This document shows positions 17,255-25,139 of a stretch of DNA of 64,000 nt, piece after piece (within the stretch, counting starts at the first letter, position 1; each line of letters opens with the position of its first letter). The position numbers were made by a program, and so were the translations under genes. Origin of the DNA: CAZOZP01 sp964584325 (GTDB taxonomy: Bacteria > Bacteroidota > Ignavibacteria > Ignavibacteriales > Melioribacteraceae); assembly GCA_964584325.1 (NCBI GenBank), contig CAZOZP010000003.1, forward strand, positions 1 to 64,000, given 5' to 3'. The notes beneath the pieces were generated by a model. It searched no databases. It was given only the letters and a program-made list of their open reading frames with translations, and was not told where the DNA came from.

Positions 17255-18216
17255 TATGTCTGAGAAGCACTTGATTCGCCTATACGCATTGTGCCGCCTG
17301 CGTTGTCGTCGGTTTCGCTTCCGCCTGCAGAAACCCCTGTTTGAATATCAATGTCAAACAGCGGCACATCGGCTTCGAAAGTTACCGTTATGTTTCTGTC
17401 ATCATCAGCAATTTTAAATTCGTCTTTAAGGGTTAAAATGCCCGGCTCAAATTCAAAAGCATCGAAATAACTGCCGGTGTTCTTCTCTTTAAAATAGACG
17501 CCCGCCGACATATCTTTGCCCATTTGAGTGATTAACTTTTCAATAGAAGCCTCCCTGCCGGTTATCTTTAAGACAAAATTTAGGTAATCAACTTTGCTAA
17601 GGTTATACTCTGTTTTTTTACCCTTTGTTTTGATTGTAAGGGAACGATCAACAATATCAACAAGCGGGAAAAGTTCCGTTGATTTCGGACATTCAAATGC
17701 CATATAATAGGGGCTTCTGTAAAGAGCATCAGACTCTCCTGCGTTTACCATATCTGTGTATGTCATAGCTGTTGCAGAATCGGCTGAATCGATTAAAGTC
17801 TTCGCTCTGTCATATTCCATAGCACGTTCAAGCGTAATTTTTGTTGAGCGCTTTGCTACACTTATTGTATGCTCGAAATCAATTCCAATTATATTATCAC
17901 CAAAAAATTGAAAAACGTCTTGGTCTCCCTGAGCGTTCTGTTTTGAAGATACAAGCTCGCAATCAGCATTACAGTTGCAAAAATATATCAACTGTTTAAG
18001 ATGATATAGACTTGTTTGATATGACTCTGCCTCAAACTTGAAATTAAGCATATTCCTCAACGATCGGCTTCTGTAATCTTTAATGTCCTTAAACGGTGTT
18101 ATGTCTAACGACCCGGGCGATCTGAAACCAAGCGCCATAGCATTACCCGCTGTTGTTAATGCAGTTCCGGCTTCACATAAGACTATTCGATTTATTCCTG
18201 CTAAACTTGTTGCCAT
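17254..18216 (-). CDS. Predicted major tail tube protein
   Basis: A 320-aa beta-rich protein located directly upstream of the chaperone and tape measure genes, the place of the major tail protein in long-tailed phages. It starts MATSLAGINRIVLCEAG, has alternating hydrophobic strands throughout and a flexible Gly/Ser/Asp-rich C-terminal tail (ETDDNAGGTMRIGESSAS). No sheath gene is present nearby, which argues for a non-contractile tail. Function is inferred from position and length; a strongly expressed operon fits the good AGGAGG upstream of its ATG. Confidence 0.6.
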   Translation of the reverse strand: MATSLAGINRIVLCEAGTALTTAGNAMALGFRSPGSLDITPFKDIKDYRSRSLRNMLNFKFEAESYQTSLYHLKQLIYFCNCNADCELVSSKQNAQGDQDVFQFFGDNIIGIDFEHTISVAKRSTKITLERAMEYDRAKTLIDSADSATAMTYTDMVNAGESDALYRSPYYMAFECPKSTELFPLVDIVDRSLTIKTKGKKTEYNLSKVDYLNFVLKITGREASIEKLITQMGKDMSAGVYFKEKNTGSYFDAFEFEPGILTLKDEFKIADDDRNITVTFEADVPLFDIDIQTGVSAGGSETDDNAGGTMRIGESSASQT

Positions 18217-18242
18217 AAATCCTCCTACAGGTTGTTGCGCAT

Positions 18243-18464
18243 TTAATTAATATCTTTTTGCTTTAGTGCTTTTACTATCTTCTCTGCCGTGCGACCAGAG
18301 AAATAAAATGTCATGATTATCATCCCCCATTGGCCTAGAAGCTCTACATAGCTTTCCGTACAGTTGATACCGAATCCGGATAGCAGTGCCAGTATAAAAT
18401 ACATTGAAAGTATTGAAACAAGGGCAATCGGGCGAATATTCTCTGATAACTTAGAGTCTTTCAT
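18243..18464 (-). CDS. Phage holin-like membrane protein
   Basis: Predicted inner-membrane pore former that controls lysis timing. From MKDSKLSENIRP there are two membrane helices (PIALVSILSMYFILALLSGFG and WGMIIMTFYFSG) and a basic C-terminus (EKIVKALKQKDIN), a common class of small phage holins. The frame is open upstream to a GTG at 18506, but the ATG at 18464 is preferred. It overlaps the end of the endolysin gene by 14 bp, as usual in lysis cassettes. Confidence 0.7.
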   Translation of the reverse strand: MKDSKLSENIRPIALVSILSMYFILALLSGFGINCTESYVELLGQWGMIIMTFYFSGRTAEKIVKALKQKDIN

Positions 18465-18885
18465 ATACTGTTCTGCCTTTAATTTTTGTTGCCAAAAAAG
18501 CTTCACGCCTGTTTCTTAAATTGCTGTATGAGATATGAATCCAAGAGTTAAACTCTAAGATCAATTGATCATACTCAAAATTCTTCATTATCACCTCGAA
18601 AGCCTCTCTCAAATCAACCCCAATAATTGTAAAATCTGCCGCTTTGCCTTCTAAGTGCTGAGAGCTTTTACTTCCTCCTACAAGGCTATTAACCGTTAAA
18701 TTCCTAAAACCGGAGCTAATCCGGATTGGTTTATTAAAGTAATCCCGAATAGGCTGCAAACATTTTTCGCATAATATCTGTAAGTTCTCCATCTGCTCAG
18801 CATTCGGTAAATTCTTTATTCCGTGCCTTACAGCTGTATCTGAAAAAGTCATTTCATCAAATGTAAAATCGTCTGATAATTTCAT
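18451..18885 (-). CDS. M15-type peptidase endolysin
   Basis: Predicted zinc peptidase that cleaves cell-wall cross-bridges at lysis. RISSGFRN, then SSQHLEGKAADFTI (the SxHxxGxAxD motif) and a late His in SWIHISYS are the metal ligands of the M15/VanY-like DD-peptidase fold. At 144 aa it is a single catalytic domain without a wall-binding part and without a signal peptide, so it needs the neighbouring holin. Spanin-like and holin-like genes flank it. Confidence 0.85.
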   Translation of the reverse strand: MKLSDDFTFDEMTFSDTAVRHGIKNLPNAEQMENLQILCEKCLQPIRDYFNKPIRISSGFRNLTVNSLVGGSKSSQHLEGKAADFTIIGVDLREAFEVIMKNFEYDQLILEFNSWIHISYSNLRNRREAFLATKIKGRTVYERL

Positions 18886-18895
18886 TTTGAGTCGC

Positions 18896-19393
18896 TCACT
18901 TTATAATTAAAATCGCTGTTATTACCCCCATTCCCACAAGCGGAATGAAGCATCTTTCTTTGTAAAAAGGAATCTGCTTTTCATAATAGACAGTAGGAAT
19001 AAACACTTTCTTTTCTATCTCTATTTCCATAGACCTCTTAGGATCAAGAGGAAGCCTGGAATAGTATGAAGCTTTAACATATATCTCGCTCAATGAATCA
19101 GCAATTAGAGTATCTGTAACCGATTCGAACAAGACATTTTTAAGAGTTGCTAAAGTGTCTTTTCCGAAAAGCTTTGAAGCTTCCGCTTTTGCAATTTCAT
19201 ATAGCGAATCAATGTTAACAGTTTCTTTTCTGGTCTTATACCTGATCTCAGTCACTGTATCTTTCAATGTGATTTTTTGATAGAGTGTATCAACTGTTTT
19301 TGTTTCAATTACACTGTTTTCTTCCGGACTTTTCAAAAACCAACCGAAAACAAAACCCAACACAAGAAAAGTTATTACGTACTCAATCTTCAT
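18896..19393 (-). CDS. Membrane protein in the lysis cassette, spanin-like
   Basis: A 165-aa protein with an N-terminal membrane helix (IEYVITFLVLGFVFGWFL), a periplasm-type helical middle (VTEIRYKTRKETVNIDSLYEIAKAEAS...) and a second C-terminal hydrophobic helix (IPLVGMGVITAILIIK). Anchor plus coiled middle next to an endolysin suggests a role in disrupting the envelope at lysis (spanin), but the C-terminal helix is not typical of Rz. ATG at 19393 is chosen over an upstream start because it begins exactly at the membrane segment and overlaps the upstream gene by 11 bp. Confidence 0.5.
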   Translation of the reverse strand: MKIEYVITFLVLGFVFGWFLKSPEENSVIETKTVDTLYQKITLKDTVTEIRYKTRKETVNIDSLYEIAKAEASKLFGKDTLATLKNVLFESVTDTLIADSLSEIYVKASYYSRLPLDPKRSMEIEIEKKVFIPTVYYEKQIPFYKERCFIPLVGMGVITAILIIK

Positions 19394-19850
19394 CTTCAAC
19401 CTCCGGCTTTGCCCTGTATTTTGTTTCAAGAAAATCAACCGGAACGGTAAGCGTTACGGCATACCACCATATTCCGTTTTCTTCTTTTATCCACTCATCG
19501 GAAATCACATAAGCCAATCTCTCGGCTCTCGGAGTCTCTATTTCAAGACCAGATAGAGATTCAATTGCAAACTCAACATATTCTTCAGGGAGCATCCCTT
19601 TGGCGGTATTCCGAATCACAGTTATAATCCCAAATTCCAAATCCCTATCCTGCCTTATCGCCTGAGCAACTTTTGTCTTGCTGAAATTACCACCTCTATA
19701 AACTACCAGATAAGCACCTTTGGGATGATTAAGTTTATAATCTTCAATCGATATCGGGACTTCAACAGGCAGTTGGCAAACTGTATCAAGCTTTGCAATT
19801 TCAGTCTCAAGTGTATCGATTATCTTATTTTTGATTTCTTTGATTGTCAT
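19383..19850 (-). CDS. Mu gp37-like tail terminator (DUF1834 type)
   Basis: A 155-aa protein with the pattern of Mu gp37-like proteins: an N-terminal helix (TIKEIKNKIIDTLETEIAKL), a central segment PKGAYLVVYRGGNFSKTK, then RDLEFGIITVIRN and a C-terminal strand WWYAVTLTVPVDF. In Mu this protein finishes the tail at the head-proximal end. It follows the gp36-like gene with a 1-base gap, the same order as in Mu. Confidence 0.72.
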   Translation of the reverse strand: MTIKEIKNKIIDTLETEIAKLDTVCQLPVEVPISIEDYKLNHPKGAYLVVYRGGNFSKTKVAQAIRQDRDLEFGIITVIRNTAKGMLPEEYVEFAIESLSGLEIETPRAERLAYVISDEWIKEENGIWWYAVTLTVPVDFLETKYRAKPEVEDED

Positions 19851-19851
19851 T

Positions 19852-20304
19852 CTAAAACTTGTTTAATAAAGTACTTGAAAATATTTTATCGCTTTCGGTC
19901 TTGTTCACCTTGCCTTGAATGCCCGGCTGATCAGGCTCGATTATCGGATTGATTACGCCTTTCTGAATTTTTTCTAAATCGGCTATTCTTGATTTATAAA
20001 TTGCAACTATTGATTCAGGCATATCGAGCCTGTGTCGTCTTTTATAAAGGTTATAGATTGCAATATCTTTTGAAATCTGCCGAATCCGCTCCGGCACCTC
20101 GGTAAACGGCTTTGGATATCGGCTGCGAAGATAAGAGTCAATCTCATCGTCAGCAGCCTTTATCTGTTCAATTACTCTTAATGATGCTGTATCTTGAGAA
20201 TCCGTTAAGTCAATTTCATCAACGTCCCCGTTGCCGTCATTAATCAAGAGCAGAACTTCGGATTCATCTAAATCTTTCAATATGTCTTGTATGGTTGAAT
20301 ACAT
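19852..20304 (-). CDS. Mu gp36-like head-tail connector (DUF1320 type)
   Basis: A 150-aa helical protein with the layout of Mu gp36-like connectors: a long helix with QIKAADDEIDSYLRSRYPKPF, followed by VPERIRQISKDIAIYNLYKRR. The motif of Asp/Glu-x-x-Asp-x-Tyr-Leu-x-x-Arg-Tyr is seen in many gp6-type head completion proteins. Its ATG overlaps the stop of the upstream gene (ATGA arrangement), so expression is coupled to the head genes. Confidence 0.75.
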   Translation of the reverse strand: MYSTIQDILKDLDESEVLLLINDGNGDVDEIDLTDSQDTASLRVIEQIKAADDEIDSYLRSRYPKPFTEVPERIRQISKDIAIYNLYKRRHRLDMPESIVAIYKSRIADLEKIQKGVINPIIEPDQPGIQGKVNKTESDKIFSSTLLNKF

Positions 20305-20744
20305 CAGGGTTTTTTCGCACTTACTTTAAGCTTAAATGAAACATCTGAACCGTTCTTGGTTGCCGAGCCGGCAATTTTAATCCTTTGCAATACGTTTTTG
20401 TATGACGAAGTGTCAGCCCAGGCTTTTTGAGTTGTTACCGAGTCAACGCCTATTGTCCCATCGCTGATCCAGGCGTCTCCGAAAAACGAGATTTCCCTTG
20501 AAAGAGTATAATAAACTGAATCATCTGCCTGCTCTGCAACCGTGAATATTTCCATAACCGGCTCGGTGCCGAATGAAAATGCGTTTGTGTAAAGCGTATC
20601 ATTTTTCGTAAGCGTTCCTTCAACATTAAACGTCAGGAATCCGGATTCGTATTTTTCGAATTTCTGTTCTGTGATCTGTGCAAGTGCATCTGCCGCAAAA
20701 GCGAGCACCAGAATCAAAATTATTGATAAGCCGATTTTTTTCAT
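20304..20744 (-). CDS. Phage protein with an apparent signal peptide, behind the capsid gene
   Basis: A 146-aa protein with a clear Sec-type leader (KKIGLSIILILVLAFAADALAQ) followed by a beta-rich domain (TFNVEGTLTKNDTLYTNAFSF...). It sits between the major capsid gene and the head-tail connector genes, where head decoration proteins are common. A secretion signal is unexpected for a virion component assembled in the cytoplasm. It could be an exported lysogenic or lysis factor, or the leader may be an N-terminal hydrophobic anchor. Family not recognised. Confidence 0.55.
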   Translation of the reverse strand: MKKIGLSIILILVLAFAADALAQITEQKFEKYESGFLTFNVEGTLTKNDTLYTNAFSFGTEPVMEIFTVAEQADDSVYYTLSREISFFGDAWISDGTIGVDSVTTQKAWADTSSYKNVLQRIKIAGSATKNGSDVSFKLKVSAKKP

Positions 20745-20779
20745 TTTAATCTCCGTTTTTTATGTTGCTTGTTATTTAT

Positions 20780-20813
20780 CCGAGCGGGCTTTTTTCGGCC
20801 GATTCCCGCCCGG
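20780..20813 (-). terminator. Hairpin between capsid gene and downstream late genes
   Basis: On the minus strand CCGGGCGGG and CCCGCTCGG form a 9-bp stem (one G-U pair) around 16 bases. No U-run follows, so it is more likely an mRNA-stabilising or partial attenuation stem that gives high capsid levels. Confidence 0.45.
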
Positions 20814-20835
20814 ATCTGGTCGTTTAGGGTTTGGT

Positions 20836-21756
20836 TTAACTTATTATAATGCCTTCGAGTCTTGCTATTGACTTGTTATCAAGCAAAGCAGGAGCTAAAT
20901 CCATTTCAACCGAATGTGTGTAATGTACTCCTACCAATCCCAAATCATCAACTACAAGTCCCTTGTTTGTCGCAAAAGTCAGATCTGAATTCTCTCCGAA
21001 TCTTGCAGCATAAAGACTTGTGCAGGTAGCAACGTTTCCGCAGGTTTCGGTATGAGTTATCACTCTTGATCCGTCAGGTTTGTATCCGCTTGAGAGCAGA
21101 GGTATTTTATTATAAAATGCGATTCTTACACCAAACTCATTAAGTTCGTAGGAGATAAACTCTCTGGCGATTGTATTAAGCCTTGAAAGTGTAAGCGAAT
21201 CAGCCATAATCATCTGCGCCCCGCCGGGGATGCTCTCTATAAGGGAATCAATAAGTTCCAGGAATTTCTGCTGCACTGTCTTTTGCGCCGCGGTATTGCC
21301 AAGCTCGACTGTCAATCCGTTTTCAGAGGCTGTGATAACTTGAGCCTCGGGCATAAGAGACTTTAATCCGTCAAATTCGCCCTCAACATCAGCATCGCCA
21401 TTGAAGAATTTATCCTGGAATATTCGTCCGTAGTTGCGTGAAAAAGATAAGAGCTCTGCTACTCTTACCGAAGCTATATCCATTCCGCGCCTTTCGTGCG
21501 CTTTGTCAACCTGCACCTTATCTCCAAGTATCTTGAGAGCCGGATTAGCAAACTGCGGAGTTTGCTTGTTATCGGAATAATCACTGTCAATAGCTCTGAA
21601 TTTTCCGCCTGAAGCTGCCGAAGCTTTTCTTTTGTAGTCGGCGTTACCGGTCATTGTGTAAAATTCAAGATAATCGAGTACCGGTGCTGTTTTCGACATT
21701 TCAGCAAGCACCTGCTGCGTCAACAAGTCATTTGACGAAACTTCTTTTAATTTCAT
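20836..21756 (-). CDS. Phage major capsid protein
   Basis: A 306-aa protein in the position of the Mu major head protein, directly after the protease/scaffold gene with a 4-bp overlap. It begins MKLKEVSSNDLLTQQVLAEM and contains features common to HK97-fold capsids: an early helix, the GKFRAIDSDYSDN region, a long spine-helix segment (QQKFLELIDSLIESIPGGAQMIMADSLTLSRL), and a C-terminal beta strand before ALLDNKSIARLEGI. A hairpin follows the gene. The fold call is from position, length and general pattern. Confidence 0.75.
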   Translation of the reverse strand: MKLKEVSSNDLLTQQVLAEMSKTAPVLDYLEFYTMTGNADYKRKASAASGGKFRAIDSDYSDNKQTPQFANPALKILGDKVQVDKAHERRGMDIASVRVAELLSFSRNYGRIFQDKFFNGDADVEGEFDGLKSLMPEAQVITASENGLTVELGNTAAQKTVQQKFLELIDSLIESIPGGAQMIMADSLTLSRLNTIAREFISYELNEFGVRIAFYNKIPLLSSGYKPDGSRVITHTETCGNVATCTSLYAARFGENSDLTFATNKGLVVDDLGLVGVHYTHSVEMDLAPALLDNKSIARLEGIIIS

Positions 21757-22580
21757 TTTGTTACTCCCATTGTTTTTTGAACTTCTTCAACTAATTTTTC
21801 TCTAAGTGATTTTCCCGCCGATTCCTTTTTGCCGGCGGCTTCGCTGAATTCCATCTGTTTACCTAAAAGATCAATGAACTCTTTAACTATCGCAACGGGA
21901 GACTTTTTCTCTCCGGATGAAAAACAGAAGTCGTCCGAAGACGAAGCAAATTCGAGCAATTCCGAGGCTTTGGTTTTTTGCGCCGGTGTGAGATAGCCCT
22001 CGCTGCACTTTTTGTCGAGATAAGAGTTAAACTCACCTGAGGCTATTATCTGAGACAGCTCTTTATTTTTTGCTTCAAGAGTCTTTGCCAGAGCGTTAAA
22101 CTCTTGAATTTTTGCCTTTAACTCATCGATATTTTCTGATTGTTCGTTATCCGAAAACTCCAGCGGAGCTTCACCCAATTCAAAATCGAGGTTTGAGTCG
22201 TCCTGGTTGAATTGCACTGTCGGGAGTCCTTGAACCGCAGGGGCGGCGGCTCCTAAAAAACCGATATGTCTTAATGTTTTATCCGGGAAAAGAGAAATTG
22301 AAATTTTCTTAAAAGCTCCCCGATTAACCATTTCCTTGAAATTAGAATTTACCTGTTTAGGCAGAATGTAAAGTTTATCGCCAATGCGCTTTACTTTATC
22401 AACCCAGCCGTACGCGGGATCATCAGTCTTTGGATGCCCGATTACAAGCGGCGCTTCGAATTTCTCGGAGTTATAGCTACTTGCAATGTGTTCAAGATCC
22501 TTATCCGTGACAATATGCTCACGGCCTTTGGAATCTTTATGCTGGCCGGTTCTGAAAACCGCTATCCATTTTTTCATCAA
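21753..22580 (-). CDS. Phage prohead protease / scaffold (Mu gpI-like)
   Basis: Predicted maturation protease with a scaffold tail. The N-terminal part matches Mu I-type proteases: WIAVFRTGQHKDSKGREHIVT, then EAPLVIGHPKTDDPAYGWV and KKISISLFPD, followed by the LRHIGFLGAAAPAVQGLP loop. The C-terminal half (about 150-275) is acidic and coiled (DELKAKIQEFNALAKTLEAK), fitting a scaffold. It heads the leftward capsid-tail operon and overlaps the capsid gene by 4 bp, as in Mu (I then T). Confidence 0.85.
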   Translation of the reverse strand: MMKKWIAVFRTGQHKDSKGREHIVTDKDLEHIASSYNSEKFEAPLVIGHPKTDDPAYGWVDKVKRIGDKLYILPKQVNSNFKEMVNRGAFKKISISLFPDKTLRHIGFLGAAAPAVQGLPTVQFNQDDSNLDFELGEAPLEFSDNEQSENIDELKAKIQEFNALAKTLEAKNKELSQIIASGEFNSYLDKKCSEGYLTPAQKTKASELLEFASSSDDFCFSSGEKKSPVAIVKEFIDLLGKQMEFSEAAGKKESAGKSLREKLVEEVQKTMGVTK

Positions 22581-22697
22581 TCACTCCATTTTGTTATTTT
22601 GAAAAAAATCATTATGTTTGTATCGCCACTCTAAAACTACCAAGTGCTCCGTAACTTCTCCATTGAACCATTCAAATGATTACTGATTCATTGAATC

Positions 22698-22717
22698 TTA
22701 GATTTGTACAAGTCTAA
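22698..22717. promoter_or_regulatory. Dyad in the divergent late promoter region
   Basis: TTAGATTTGTACAAGTCTAA is symmetric at 18 of 20 positions. It lies 15 bp before the rightward packaging operon and within the 151-bp gap that must serve both late operons. A phage Mor/C-type activator is encoded at 30964-31290 and such proteins bind dyads, so this is a plausible binding site. Confidence 0.45.
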
Positions 22718-22731
22718 TTTTTCAGGTTATT

Positions 22732-22989
22732 ATGGAAGAAATAATTAAATTTGCAGTCACCCAGGGCGGAATTTCAGGTTTATTTTACATTATCTGGTAT
22801 TACACCTTCAGGCAGTCTAACCGTCAGCATCAGCAGAACTTCGAGCAGAATAAAGAGACGTTCTCGAAGCTCATACACATCATAGAAGAAGACACTAAAT
22901 ACAAAGAACTTCTTGCCGGTCACTTAAGCGAAATAAAAACAGAATTGAAATTCCTCCAAAAAGAGAAAAGGTGTAACTATGAACAATGA
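22732..22989 (+). CDS. BhlA/UviB-like holin
   Basis: An 85-aa protein that starts MEEIIKFAVTQGGISGLFYI, very like the N-terminus of BhlA/UviB holin-like peptides: short acidic head, one membrane helix (ISGLFYIIWYYTF), then a charged helical tail (HQQNFEQNKETFSKLIHIIEED). In Mu the lysis genes also come just before the gp27-type genes. It is the second holin candidate in this phage besides 18243-18464. First gene of the rightward packaging operon. Confidence 0.7.
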   Translation: MEEIIKFAVTQGGISGLFYIIWYYTFRQSNRQHQQNFEQNKETFSKLIHIIEEDTKYKELLAGHLSEIKTELKFLQKEKRCNYEQ

Positions 22990-23245
22990 AAGAATCCGCG
23001 CTTTAGGTAAATTGGAAATGCTTAAGACAGACTTAAAAAGCATTGCAATCCGCTCAGGATCATATCTTGCAACATTAAGAGAAAAGACAAACACTCTTTT
23101 GGGAGACGATTTCCTTACGATTGATTTCAAGGATGCTTCAGTTTTAATTGGAGAGTTATGCCAAATGCAATCAGAAGCAAAAAAACTGATCAGCCAGATA
23201 GATGCAATAAAAGCAAATTTCGGAATTGATGACGAGAGAGAATAA
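22979..23245 (+). CDS. Small helical phage protein of unknown function
   Basis: An 88-aa helical protein (NNERIRALGKLEMLKTDLKS at the N-terminus, then SEAKKLISQIDAIKANFGI). It occupies the place of Mu gp26-type proteins, between the holin and the small terminase, overlapping them by 11 bp and 1 bp. No enzymatic motif or membrane segment. Confidence 0.6.
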   Translation: MNNERIRALGKLEMLKTDLKSIAIRSGSYLATLREKTNTLLGDDFLTIDFKDASVLIGELCQMQSEAKKLISQIDAIKANFGIDDERE

Positions 23246-23631
23246 TGGATGCAGCTTTAAGGCAAGAAGCAGGCCGTTTATTTGCAGAGGGAACATCAAT
23301 GCAGATGCTATCGCGAATATACGATTCGAAGGTATCCCGCAAAACACTCTATAACTGGAGAAATGAGGACAAATGGGACGAGATCCGAAAGTCTCAAATC
23401 AGCAAAAGCGCCTCAATTAAACAGGGGTTGGAGGACTTATTGGAAAATTCAATGCGCGAAGCAAAAGCAAACCCAAGTCCAAGTAATATTTTTGCAGTCG
23501 TTAAAATGCTCTCAGCTTATAGAACTTTCACTCAAATCCCGAAATCCCTTGTAGATGAAGGGGAAACCGAGACAAGCAAGATAAACCCGGAGGAACTTGA
23601 TGCACAAATCAGCCAAATTCTCGGGTTTTGA
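23245..23631 (+). CDS. Small terminase subunit (Mu gp27-like)
   Basis: Predicted DNA-recognition partner of the packaging motor. The N-terminus holds a helix-turn-helix (RLFAEGTSMQMLSRIYDSKVSRKTLYNWRNEDKW written here in two parts: LFAEGTSMQMLSRI and VSRKTLYNWRN). The C-terminal half is an oligomerising helical region (QGLEDLLENSMREAKANPSP, then AVVKMLSAYRTF). It directly precedes the large terminase with one tiny overlapping gene between, the Mu order. Confidence 0.8.
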   Translation: MDAALRQEAGRLFAEGTSMQMLSRIYDSKVSRKTLYNWRNEDKWDEIRKSQISKSASIKQGLEDLLENSMREAKANPSPSNIFAVVKMLSAYRTFTQIPKSLVDEGETETSKINPEELDAQISQILGF

Positions 23632-23782
23632 TGCGAAAAAGAAAAAACGCATTAGAGCGATTTTAAGGGCATATTTTTTCAAAGCCATATCTTATATCGG
23701 AAAATTTACGTTCGAAGTTTTTAAACAGGGTTATGCGATTTTTAAATGGGGGTATGGAAATAAACCGGGAAGGGATTTATGA
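23600..23782 (+). CDS. Very basic 60-aa phage protein
   Basis: ATG at 23600 follows CGGAGGA (23589-23595) and overlaps the end of the small terminase gene; its stop overlaps the terminase start (ATGA). The peptide is Lys/Arg- and aromatic-rich (DAKKKKRIRAILRAYFFKAI, then GKFTFEVFKQGYAIFKWGYG), a composition fit for nucleic acid or membrane binding. Tight coupling and a strong ribosome site argue it is real. No family recognised. Confidence 0.55.
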   Translation: MHKSAKFSGFDAKKKKRIRAILRAYFFKAISYIGKFTFEVFKQGYAIFKWGYGNKPGRDL

Positions 23783-25131
23783 AACCAAACCCGAAATACT
23801 TTCTACAATATCAAATAGACTGGCTGCGTGATGAATCTCAGATTAAGATATGGGAGAAAAGCAGACGTATCGGAGCAACATACGTTCAGTCTTTCGAAGA
23901 TGTGCGCGATTGTGTTTTAGGAAAAATTCCGGCAGTATGGTTTACCTCTGCCGATGAATCAGCCGCAAAGGAGTATATTCTTTATTGCAGCCAGTGGGCA
24001 AAGATATATAACATAGCCTCATCTTATTTAGGCGAAGTTGTAATTGACGAAAAGAAGGGAATAAAAGCTCTTCAAATCGTATTTCAAAACGGATCCCGCA
24101 TTAATGCGCTGAGTTCAAATCCGAAAGCTTTCAGAAGCAAAGGCGGGAAAGTAGTCTGGGATGAAGCAGCACATCACGATAATGACATTGAGATGTGGAA
24201 AGCGGCAAAACCGACATCTACCTGGGGGTTCCCGATTAGAATACTTTCAACCCACAATGGAAAGCAGAAAATGTTTTTCAGGTTTATTGACAAGATTAAA
24301 AAAGGGAAATTGAACTGGTCTCTGCATACAACTACAATTTATGATGCAGTAAAAGACGGTCTGGTGGACAAAATATCAGGGCATCCCACAACAGAAGAAG
24401 AAAGACTTACCTGGCTTAAGCAACAGGAAGATGACTGCTTCGATAAGATTACCTGGGAGGAAGAGTACTGTTGTATCCCGGTTGATGAAGCATCTGCATT
24501 TCTGCCTTATGATTTAATAGCCACGGTTGAGGATATTGACGTTCTTTTTGAAGAGCTGGATCAGATTACAGGGGAGATGTATGTTGGGGTTGATATAGGC
24601 CGGAGGAAGGATTTAACTGTTATCTGGGTTCTTGAAAAGCTAGGTGACACGAAATATACCAGGAAGATTATTGTGCTTGAGAAAACTCCTTTCAGAATTC
24701 AGAGAGATGTTCTTTTCTCTATCTATAGTCACCCGAAATTCAGACGAGCCGAACAGGATGAAACCGGGCTCGGTATGCAGCTTGCCGAAGAGTGCCGAGA
24801 TCAGTTCGGCAAATTCAGAATTGAGACGGTCTCGTTTAACTCAAAGGTAAAAGAAGAACTGGCTTATTCTCTGCTTACGGCATTCCAGGACAGAACAATC
24901 CGAATACCTGAAGATAAAGATGTTCGGGAAGATCTGCACTCAATACGCAAGGTTACTACCGCTTCGAATAATATGAGGTTTGATGTTGCAAAAAGCGAAG
25001 TATCCGGGCACGCTGACAGATTCTGGGCTTTGGCTCTTGCCAACCACGCAGCAAACGATGCTTCAAGCGGGCCGGTTATTATTACTTCAAAGAAGATTTC
25101 GAGAAAACATAAATTATACGATAAAATGTAG
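23779..25131 (+). CDS. Large terminase subunit (Mu gp28-like)
   Basis: ATPase and nuclease that cuts and packages phage DNA. The ATPase domain has a deviant Walker A (EKSRRIGATY, about residues 35-44) and Walker B with catalytic Glu (GGKVVWDEAAHHD, about 126). The nuclease domain has acidic residues in MYVGVDIGRRKDLTV and ETGLGMQLAEEC. At 450 aa it is the usual gp28 length. Mu-type packaging is headful and starts from integrated phage DNA. Confidence 0.9.
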   Translation: MKPNPKYFLQYQIDWLRDESQIKIWEKSRRIGATYVQSFEDVRDCVLGKIPAVWFTSADESAAKEYILYCSQWAKIYNIASSYLGEVVIDEKKGIKALQIVFQNGSRINALSSNPKAFRSKGGKVVWDEAAHHDNDIEMWKAAKPTSTWGFPIRILSTHNGKQKMFFRFIDKIKKGKLNWSLHTTTIYDAVKDGLVDKISGHPTTEEERLTWLKQQEDDCFDKITWEEEYCCIPVDEASAFLPYDLIATVEDIDVLFEELDQITGEMYVGVDIGRRKDLTVIWVLEKLGDTKYTRKIIVLEKTPFRIQRDVLFSIYSHPKFRRAEQDETGLGMQLAEECRDQFGKFRIETVSFNSKVKEELAYSLLTAFQDRTIRIPEDKDVREDLHSIRKVTTASNNMRFDVAKSEVSGHADRFWALALANHAANDASSGPVIITSKKISRKHKLYDKM

Positions 25132-25139
25132 GTATAAAA

